Under the pieces are notes generated by a model. The model saw only the letters and a program-made list of their open reading frames with translations, ran no database searches and was not told the DNA's origin. The position numbers and the translations under genes are program-made. From contig CM039128.1 in the NCBI GenBank assembly GCA_022036555.1, positions 18,191,640 through 18,255,639 on the forward strand: a stretch of 64,000 bases of DNA, in the 5' to 3' direction. The first letter of the stretch is position 1, and the number at the start of each line of letters is the position of its first letter. The DNA is from Microstegium vimineum (lineage: Eukaryota > Streptophyta > Magnoliopsida > Poales > Poaceae). Positions 56,118-64,000 of the stretch are shown in pieces.

Positions 56118-56543
56118 TAAGGTTGTTCATTTGATTTCCAAATTTAAGATCTCGTTGTGTGAGATGTGTCTTTATTCATAGCCGTTGCTTGCTGAGTTTA
56201 TCTCACCCCTTTATTTCTTTCCAGGTGTTTAATTGCATTTTATGAGCATGATGGGATGGGGACTAGAAGCATGCACGTGGCACTTCATCACACAAGAATA
56301 AATTTTTATGCTTTAAGAATTCAGTTTGCAATGTTGCACTTTGTCTAAGTTAAAGTATCATCAAAATTAACACAATACTATTGTTGGGAATTTATAATTA
56401 AGAGGTGTGGCTGCTGGAGTTGTTGAATTATTTATCTATATTAAAGTTGATGTTTTCATTAATTTTTCATGAGTCATGTGATTTTTGTTCTTGCTATTTT
56501 TTATTTCTAATATAATATTAGATTTTAAAAGTAGGGTGTTACA
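54948..56543 (+). repeat. LTR of Gypsy G, left end missing
   Basis: Ends AGGGTGTTACA at 56543, directly before the primer site. The expected TGTAACACC start is not found up to the Copia B break, so the LTR is truncated or the first few hundred bases (54948-55260, GC-richer) belong to something else. Contains a (TA)16 run at 56083-56114 and a GAGTTTATCTCACCCC motif similar to one near the end of solo LTR K. No gene is supported here. Confidence 0.6.
56083..56114. repeat. (TA)n microsatellite
   Basis: Sixteen TA dinucleotides in the G LTR region. Simple repeat only. Confidence 0.95.
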
Positions 56544-56544
56544 G

Positions 56545-56560
56545 TTGGTAATCAAAGCTT
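56545..56560 (+). other. Primer binding site of Gypsy G
   Basis: TTGGTAATCAAAGCTT: the initiator Met tRNA type site with one inserted A relative to TTGGTATCAAAGC. It lies one base after the LTR end. Confidence 0.75.
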
Positions 56561-56724
56561 AGGTTTTAATTCTTGGTAAAGTAATGTTTAATTTGACACA
56601 CTGCACATGTAGGATGGGTTGGTTTTTTCATATATTTTCCGTACCTTGTTTGTTCCTTCTATTGATGCCATTATTTCTTAAAGTTTATTTATGTGTTTAT
56701 GTTTTTTTTATCGTGGCTGCAGTC

Positions 56725-57864
56725 ATGCCACCTAAGGGGCAGGGTCGAGGTCAAGGTAGACCGCGGGGTGATGCCCAGCCAGAGGGCGACACTCAAGTCA
56801 CAATGCGAGCGATGCAGAATGAGTTGAGAACTCTTAGGCAGGCTAATCGTGCGGGGGCTGCCCAACCTGTTCCTCCTGATGGTGTAGTCCCTGTTGGTGC
56901 TACCCAACCTGTTGCTAGGGTTGATGGTCATCAAAGTGGAGTGTCTCTAAAAGAATGGGTTCGCTTGAAGCTGGATAGTTTTGATGGAAATGGAACTCCT
57001 ATCCAAGCTGCAGTTTGGCTTTCTTACATTGAGATGCAGCTTGATGCTTTTGAGGTGTTGCTGCAAGATAGAATTTGCTATGTTGTGCAAGTCATGAAGG
57101 GTGAGGCTCAAATTTGGTGACGAGGTGTACAGTCAGCTAGGACTGCTACTCATGGTGTTCTCACATGGCCCGAGTTTGTTGTGCAATTTGAGAGGAGATT
57201 CTACTCAGCTACTTTCTTAGATAAGATGCAAATTGATCTAAATAATTACACGCAAGACAAGATGACAGTAGCAGAGTATGAGGTGGGATTTAATCAGATT
57301 GTTCGCTTTGTCCCTCATGTAGCCAATAATGATGCAGAGAAGGCTAGACGTTTCAAGCAGGGTTTGAGACCCTTTATTCGCCATATGCTTGGTGCTTTTC
57401 CAGTTATTGACTTTCACACCATGGTTGAGCAGGCTTTAGGTGTCGAGCTACAACAGTCTTATACTGATGATATTCGCAAAGGATCTAGAACATATCAACA
57501 CAAAGAACAAGCTGAGAAGAAAGGTCAGTCTAGAGGTCCTATCCATAACAAGCATAAGGGTCAGCAGCGTCATCATCTGTACCAAGGTGGATCTTCTCAG
57601 GGGCGTTCTTTAGGGACTAGTGCTCAGTTTCGTGCTGTGGTTAAGCCAGGATTTGGTCTAGTCTGCTTTAGGTGTGGTGACTCACATATGCAGAGAGAGT
57701 GCTCATGGAAAGGTAATTGTTCAATTTGTGGTCACTTTGGCCACAAGGATGTAGTATGTCCCAAGAATTCCAATGGCAAAATTAGGTGGGAGAAGGTGAA
57801 TTCTTCGGCTAGTTCTTCCTCTAGGGGTAAAGCACACATGTTGGGTTCTACTTCGACACCGTAG
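56725..57864 (+). pseudogene. gag of Gypsy G
   Basis: ATG 56725 (MPPKGQGRGQGRPRGD). Retrotransposon gag domain: FDGNGTPIQAAVWLSYIEMQL, TWPEFVVQFERRFYSATF, DKMTVAEYEVGFNQIVRFVP, RRFKQGLRPFIRHML. Zinc knuckles CFRCGDSHMQREC and CSICGHFGHKDVVC close the domain. One frame is kept from start to end except for TGA at 57118-57120 (where a Trp is expected in the IWWRG-like motif) and TAG at 57862-57864. In many such elements gag and pol share one frame, and here the same frame continues into protease. Confidence 0.9.
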
Positions 57865-60331
57865 TTCTTACCAGCTCCTGCTGCTCTACCACAACATTAC
57901 CTTTCTAGACCTACTGGATCCTATTGGCTGCCTCCACAAATAGTTCTCCTAGCTCATGCCCCAGCTTTATCGTACCAGTGGCCTTCAGCACCATCAGTGT
58001 CGATGGTTCGGACTTCTACACAGGATGTGGGTGCTTCTGCTTCATGTGCACCATCTGGGTTATACATTTTGCCTTCCACTGAGTCTGGAGGACGCAACGA
58101 TGTCGTGACAGGTATCTTACCCGTGGATTCTCATGATGCTCACATTTTATTTGATTCTGGAGCTAGTTTTTCATTTGTATCATTTGAGTTTGCTAGAAAG
58201 GCGGGTTTATCAGTGCAAAGAATTAGAGAGTCAGTTGTAGTCAGTTCTCCTAGTGGAATTATTTCTAGCTCTACAGTTTGCCCAGGGTATTCTATATCTA
58301 TTGGTGAGGAGGTGTTTACTGCTAATCTCATGATGATTAGTTTAGAGCCCTTTGATGTTATTTTGGGTATGGATTGGCTTTCTCAGTATCATGCAATCAT
58401 CTCTTGTTTTTGGAAGACAATTACCTTGTTGGCTCCATCTGGGGTGGAGATGATATTCCAAGGCAGTCGTTTATGCTATACACTCTCTTTGTTTTGTGTG
58501 CTCTTTCCAAAAAGATGGATGGTGAAGTTAGGTGCTCTTTGGTCACTTGTAGAAGGGAAAGATGTTGTTTCGCGTATTGAGGATATTCCTATTGTACGGT
58601 TGTTTCCTAATGTGTTCCATATAGAGATTCCAGGTTGCCTCCTCGAAGGGGGAAAGACTTTTAGATTGAACTTGTTCCTAGAACGAGGCCAATTTATAAG
58701 ACCCCATATAAGATGGCTCCTGTGGAGCAAGTAGAGTTGAAGAAATAGTTAGATGAACTTCTAGCAAAGGGTTTTATTCGACCAAGCAAGTCTCCATGGG
58801 CTTTCCCTGTTTTATTTGTGGAGAAGAAGGATGGTACTAAGAGGCTTTGTGTTGATTACCGAGCCCTTAATCAAGTGACTATAAAGAATAAGTACACACT
58901 ACCTCGTATTGATGCTTTATTTGATCAATTGAAGGGTGCAAAGGTGTTTTCTAAGATTTATTTGCAATCTGGTTATCATCAATTGAGAATTAGAGAAGAG
59001 GACATTGAGAAGACTGCTTTTAGCACCAGGTACGGGCATTATGAGAGCGATGAACAAGATGTTACATGAATATTTGGATGTCTTTGTCGTGGTGTTCATT
59101 GATGATATATTAGAGTACTCTAAATCTGAAGAAGAGCATGAGGTGCATCTTAGATTGGTATTGGAGGTCCTTCAACAAAACAAATTTTATGCTAAGCTAA
59201 AGAAGTGTGCTTTTTGGTTGACAGAAGTGTCTTTTCTAGGGCATGTCATCAACCAACATGGCATCACTATTGATCCAAAGAATGTTGCATCGGTAGTGAA
59301 TTGGCAAAGGCCAACAAGTGTAACTGAGGTCAGAAGTTTCTTGGGTCTTGCTAGCTATTATCGGCGTTTTGTGAAGGATTTTTCAATCATTGCTAAGCCA
59401 ATGACATGACTCACACAGAAAGGGGTTCCTTTTATTTGGACTGAAGAGTGCAAGCATAGTTTTGGTACCATGAAGGACAAGCTCGTGAATGCTCCTATTC
59501 TTGCCTTGCCTGAGCATGGCAAAATCTTTACAGTATATACAGATGCTCTCGCATTGGATTGGGTTGTGTGCTAATGCAAGAGGGAAAGGTTATTTCTTAT
59601 GCATCATGACAACTGAAGACTCATGAGCAGAACTATCCTACTCATGACTTGGAGTTGGCAGCGGTGGTTTTTGCTTTAAAAATATGGAGGCATTATCTTT
59701 ATGGAGAGGCTTGTGATATTTTCACAGATCATAAGAGTCTCAAATATATCTTCATGAAAAAAGAATTGAATATGAGACAAATAAGGTGGCTAGAGTGTAT
59801 CAAGGACTATGATCTAACTATACAATACCATCCAGGCAAAGCAAATGTGGTGGTGGATGCACTTAGTTGGACTGGTGTTCCTAAGACCATAAATTCTTTG
59901 ATAACAGAGTTTGAGAGGATGAGAATTTCTTATTGTTATGCTGGTGTAGCACAGGCTGAGACACAATTGATAATTGATTCCGCTATTCCTGAGAGAGTGA
60001 GGGAAGATCAAGAACATGATCGTCTTCTTACGGAGGTTAGGAGGCGGATCGCTGAGGGTAGACCCAGAGAATTTAGCACTGATGGACAAGGGGCAGTTCG
60101 GTTTCGAGGACGCCTTTGTGTTCCTCAAAAGGCTGAGGTGAAAATGGATATTCTTAGGGAAGCCCATCGTACCCCATACACCATCCACCCGAGAGAGACT
60201 AAGATGTATAGAGATCTGAAGCCGCATTTTTGGTGGAAGAGGACGAAGGTGGATATAGCTAAATATGTTGCATCTTGTGGGGTATGTCAACAGGTAAAAG
60301 CAGAACATAAAAGTCCTGCAGGTAAATTACA
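57865..60331 (+). pseudogene. pol of Gypsy G: protease, RT, RNase H, integrase start
   Basis: Protease: ILFDSGASFSFVSFEFARKA and VILGMDWLSQYHA. A frame change follows near 58640-58700. RT: FIRPSKSPWAFPVLFVEKKDG, RLCVDYRALNQVTIKNKY, YHQLRIREEDIEKTAF; then a deletion near 59040 removes the segment after STRYGHYE that normally holds FGLTNAP. FIDDIL is the active site. Connection: NFLGH-like SFLGHVINQHGI. RNase H is frameshifted near 59540-59640 and resumes VFALKIWRHYLYGEACDIFTD. Integrase zinc region: LREAHRTPYTIHP and CGVCQQVK. It is cut at 60331 after SPAGKL by element C. Multiple stops; inactive. Confidence 0.88.
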
Positions 60332-62092
60332 TGAAGGATCGAGAACAGAGACCAGAGGTGGGGGGTGAATGGGAGCCTCAAATTTCTCTCGAAATATTCG
60401 GGCCACTCTTCCCAAAAACCAAACCCAGTTGCTGGGTACTAAAAATATTCGGGCCACTCTTCCCAAAAACCAAACTCAGACAAAAACGAACAAATGAAAG
60501 CTCACCGGCAGTGGAGGAAAACTCACCGGAAACCCCCAAGAATGAGTTCTCAACCCCTATGAGAAAGAGCCAAGAACCCCAAGCAAAACAGCCCAAAAGA
60601 TAGGCATCGGACGCTGGCGACGGACGCTTAGGCGAGCGTCCGTCGGCCTTCCAGAGAGCCTAACCGAAGTTGAAGAATTGCTGAGGCGACGGACGCTTGG
60701 ACGAGCGTCCGTCGGCCTACCCGAGAGCAAAACAGAAAAGAACAGTGCACAACACGTGATGGCCGTTGGGCGACGGACTCTGGAGAGCGTCCGATGCCAA
60801 AACCGAAGGACGCCGATAAGCGAGGCGATGGACGCTGACGTCGGTACGTACCAGCGTTCGACGCAAACCCTCAGAGCGTCCGACGCCCCCGACAAACGCG
60901 CAGTAACCGCAAAAATCATTTTTCTCTCCACCAAATCTTCCCAAATCTTGACCAAATGTTCTCCACTAGCAACCCAACTTGGTAGGCATGATTCTAGTGC
61001 TATCGAGGAGCTATCCCGAAGAAATCATCGCTCAATTTGGTGAGAATTAAAGGGAAACAAGGATTTGGGGGAAAAGGGGCAAGAACAAAGAACACCGCAA
61101 AGAAATCGCCCGATCTACGCACTTATGAGATTTGAGGGGAATTCCTTCGGTGCACGATCAAGAAATTGAAGCCACCATGGATTACAGAGGTTACGGCCTC
61201 CGATTCCTCGCAACAAATCTAAGTTCCTACAAAGGTTGGTAGAAACAACCTAGGGATCTCATGAACCAGAGAGAGAGATGGGGCAAAATGATTAGGGTTG
61301 AAGAGATGGGATGAGGGATACCCCTTCACCCCCTACTTATCGGGGTTTGGCTATTTCCCAAAGACCCCCTAGATACATTGAGTGAACAACCTATCCTAAG
61401 CATTGCAGTCCAAGCTCCAGAAAACATCTCCCGCATTTTGAATGGACGGTCCCGCTTCCTGTCGGGAGTTGCCGTCTCCTCGACGCAACCTCTAGGATTC
61501 CACCACGTGCCATCCCCGCTTCCTCGGAAGCTCCGCCTAGGTTTTGAGGCCCAAACCCCGGAAACCTGCCACCGGTAGCTTTGGGCTCAACTACCGAACC
61601 TCGAGTTTTGCGGCCCAAACTTGGAAACCGACGCGGATGGTTTTGAGGCCCAAACCACCAAACCACTCGATGCGAGCCACCTTGTCTTCGCTCGATCGGA
61701 CTCCGAGTCCCCTGAGCCTCCGCTCGACTCGCGCGTCCACCGTCTTGACTCGGTCGACTCGCTCTACCTCCATGTCTTCTCGCACTCGCCGGTGCCAGGT
61801 ACTAGCTGCCATAGCTAGTCCGCCGGCGCCCATGGTCCCTCAGTCCGAGCCCCGCTTCCGCCCTTCACCGCGCTCAGTCCATCGGCACGGCAAGCCTCTA
61901 CTCGACCTTCTCCATGCCATTGACCACTATCACTAGGCATAGCACCTGCACACCACAAGCCGATAGACAAGCACATGTTTCTGCTTTCGCAGAGGTTAGG
62001 GTAAGCCACTCAAACTGAAACACTTACGTGTTGATCAATCACTCATCATCAAAGCTGAACATACATGGGTACTTATCCACCATGTGTTCGCA
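60332..62092 (-). repeat. 3' LTR of Sirevirus-like element C
   Basis: 1761 bp, sense TGCGAACACATGG at 62092 to CGATCCTTCA at 60332. About 190 bp shorter than LTR B. CpG-rich word array at about 60605-60895. Inserted in Gypsy G integrase. Confidence 0.9.
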
Positions 62093-62104
62093 ATCTCCCC
62101 CTTG
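62093..62104 (-). other. Polypurine tract of element C
   Basis: Sense CAAGGGGGAGAT immediately before the LTR. Two similar tracts lie upstream in sense direction: complements of CTCCCCCTTGG (62658-62668) and TCTCCCCCTTG (62704-62714). Confidence 0.8.
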
Positions 62105-63745
62105 ATGAGTGCATTGTCAACACAAGTGCATTTCAGATTTGAGCCACAAGGTAAAGCTCTCCAAATGACCAAAATGCTGAGAAAGCCAAAACGGGGTCAC
62201 TTGAGAGAAGCAAACACGATACCAATTAAAAGAGAGAGGCAAAAAAAATGATACCAATTAAAAGCATCCTTCAAAAGACCTCATGACAAATCCACTTACT
62301 GATGCCAAACAAAAGGATATGGGCAAACGCTCAACGCAACCAAGCGAAACAAAGCGATCCCTCAAGAAGAGGCAGAAACGGGCTAAACACAGCTAGCAAG
62401 TCCAAGATACCAATCACCGCTCTCAAAGCTCAGACTTCCAATTTAAACACTAGGGGATCTCAAAAGATACCAATTGAAACCACTTACGTCCCCTAATGCT
62501 CAAGAAGCAATCGAAACCTACCGAAGCCAACAAAGCAAGCTAGACCCTCCAGAAGAGGAAAAGGCTCAACACATCTAGCAAAAGCTCCCCTGGGCAAAAG
62601 CACACTCAAGATACCAAATGAGCTCTAAACCAATGAAACCAAACCGATGCACTCTTTCTCCCCCTTGGAAGTAGATGGCTGAAAATGGAATGAAATGCAC
62701 ATCTCTCCCCCTTGTTGACACATGTAGCTCATCAAACATCAACAACTCAAGATCCGGCTACAAATGCCGTGAAGTGCAAAATGAGTGCAAAAGCTTCATA
62801 CTTAGAGCTAAGACAATGAATAGATGCTCTAAGTGATGTGATCCTGTGAGAATAGGAAAAGCTCTACGTGCCCAACAAAGACTCAAGTTGAGCTTAAGAT
62901 CACTTTAGAAGCTATTTTAGAGAGCATATCATGTGAGAGCAGAGAAAGGGTACCACCTCCTAGAGACAACTAAACATGGCAAACAAGATAAGATCTATCT
63001 CAAAGCAATCTCATGTATAGCAAGTAAGAACTATCCCTAGCAAAGTTCATAAAACAAGCCAAAGACCCAACTGAATGAATTTTCCAAATTTCAGAGTTTT
63101 GCAGCCAGTTTTTAGTTTTAGGCACATTTAAGTTGTATGCGAGTGGTTGTAAGCAAGGTGATGCCACTACTTACCAACCGGGCGAAGTCAAAGGACTTGA
63201 CACTCTGGTTTTGGTCATACATGACACCGCTCAAGTATCAACCCATATGGGAAGCAGTCTCGAACACACGGTGAAGTGCTCACAATGCAGACCCAACTCG
63301 ATCTTTCCAATTCACAAAAAAGAGAGCAATTTCAATTTAGATATTAATCATGGTGCTGAAAGGTAGTGAATGAAACAATGAAGAGTCATAGCTGCAAGCT
63401 ATATACAAAGCAACCAAGAAGTATCTTCAAAAGCCTACTCCTGCTAGTGCCATTTCAGAGGTGACATGGGGAATTTAAATTCAGTTTTAAGGATTTTCTA
63501 ATTTAGCTCTATTGCATATCATAAAGATCAAAAAGAGTCTAAGTTAGACAACACCATAGACACATAAAACACCTCAAACAGAGCATAGACTCATTATATC
63601 GGCTAAAGATATGAAGCTTAAAATGAACTATGTCACAAATGCAAATGAGATGCACAATGCAATGACACTAACTAACACTAACAAGACACAAATTTAGAAG
63701 AAGGACAAAGAAAAGACAAAAATAACAAAAAAGAACTTTCCTCCT
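62105..63745 (-). other. 3' untranslated region of element C
   Basis: 1.64 kb between the end of pol and the LTR, without a frame longer than about 80 codons. A-rich on the plus strand, with two additional purine tracts. Some Sireviruses carry an envelope-like gene here; none is visible in this copy. Confidence 0.65.
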
Positions 63746-64000
63746 CTAAAAAGGAAAGCAAACACCCAACTCACCCCGAAGGCGAGAAAACGCAGCTTGA
63801 TCCAAAGGCTTAGTGAGAATATCCGCAAGCTGGTTTTGGGTCTCGACATGCCGGAGGTCAATGTCGCCCTTCTCGTAGTGATCACGCAAAAAGTGAAAGC
63901 GTACCTCAATGTGCTTGGTCTTCGAATGAAGCACGAGATTTTTAGCCACACTAATTGCACTCGTGCTATCACAAAGCAGAGGCACCTTAGTAAGCTGAAG
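63746..64000 (-). pseudogene. Copia C pol, C-terminal end of RNase H (cut by window edge)
   Basis: Reads PLLCDSTSAISVAKNLVLHS, KTKHIEVRFHFLRDHYEKGD, QLADILTKPLDQAAF and ends GVCFPF with stop at 63748-63746. This is the conserved end of Copia RNase H, which removes element RNA during cDNA synthesis. No lesion is visible within the 85 codons present. The rest lies beyond the right edge, so integrity of the whole gene cannot be judged. Confidence 0.9.

Larger units (their letters stand above)
54948..60331 (+). mobile_element. Tekay-like Ty3/Gypsy element G, truncated at both ends
   Basis: 5'-truncated LTR to 56543, primer site 56545-56560, gag 56725-57864, protease, RT, RNase H and integrase zinc region to 60331, where element C is inserted. 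LTR end GGTGTTACA and the gag-pol layout fit chromovirus (Tekay/Del) elements. Right flank of the break is TTACA (60327-60331). Confidence 0.8.
60332..64000 (-). mobile_element. Sirevirus-like Copia element C, 3' part, running off the window
   Basis: 3' LTR 60332-62092, polypurine tract 62093-62104, long 3' untranslated region to 63745, end of pol 63746-64000. A polypurine tract beside the LTR shows it is the 3' end of a complete insertion, not a solo LTR. Same family as A and B. Confidence 0.88.

Noticed and set aside
60332..62092. LTR C as a solo LTR
   Set aside because: A polypurine tract directly adjoins it, the far flank does not repeat TTACA, and Copia pol follows on the same strand, so it is a 3' LTR.

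Overview
The window is plant nuclear DNA, most likely from a grass (Poaceae). It is dominated by nested LTR retrotransposons of typical grass lineages: Sirevirus-like Ty1/Copia, Tat-lineage and Tekay-like Ty3/Gypsy, and an Athila-like element. The one clear host gene has the GC-rich 5' end and long AT-rich intron common in grasses. Species cannot be fixed from sequence alone. No rRNA, tRNA or CRISPR array was seen. Element letters used below are mine.

Left block (1-13213). A Copia body, E (+), is interrupted by the 5' end of Sirevirus-like element A (-, 1-2904), by the 3' half of a Tat-lineage Gypsy D1 (+, 3015-8282), by a 2.9-kb solo LTR K with a perfect 5-bp target duplication (9143-12033), and is fused to the 3' end of a second Tat copy D3 (12177-13213).

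Host island (13214-22543). This holds a two-exon gene for a KANL2/INO80D-like zf-C3Hc3H protein (18033-19840, +), a GC-rich stretch divergent from it, exon-sized fragments on the minus strand (one from chaperonin CCT zeta), and the 3' end of a LINE (21152-about 22057, -).

Right block (22544-64000). Copia F (-) has a nearly intact pol and a 3' LTR at 22544. Its gag is split at 29150 by Athila-like element H (-). H's 5' LTR is split at 36781 by Tat-lineage element J (-). J carries solo LTR I (41830-43492) and is split at 44231 by Sirevirus-like B (+). B is split at 48861 by Tat copy D2 (+). B stops abruptly near 54947, next to Tekay-like Gypsy G (+), which is cut at 60332 by Sirevirus-like C (-) running off the right edge.

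The most interesting content is in the Tat elements. D1 and J both carry, antisense to gag-pol and next to the 3' LTR, a multi-exon gene with a plant mobile domain (PMD) and a coiled-coil tail. J carries a second three-exon antisense gene with its own housekeeping-type promoter (GGCCCA motifs, telo-box, TATA). Antisense orientation would let introns survive the RNA stage of transposition. All retroelement coding regions seen are damaged to some degree. F's reverse transcriptase-RNase H reading frame is the best preserved.
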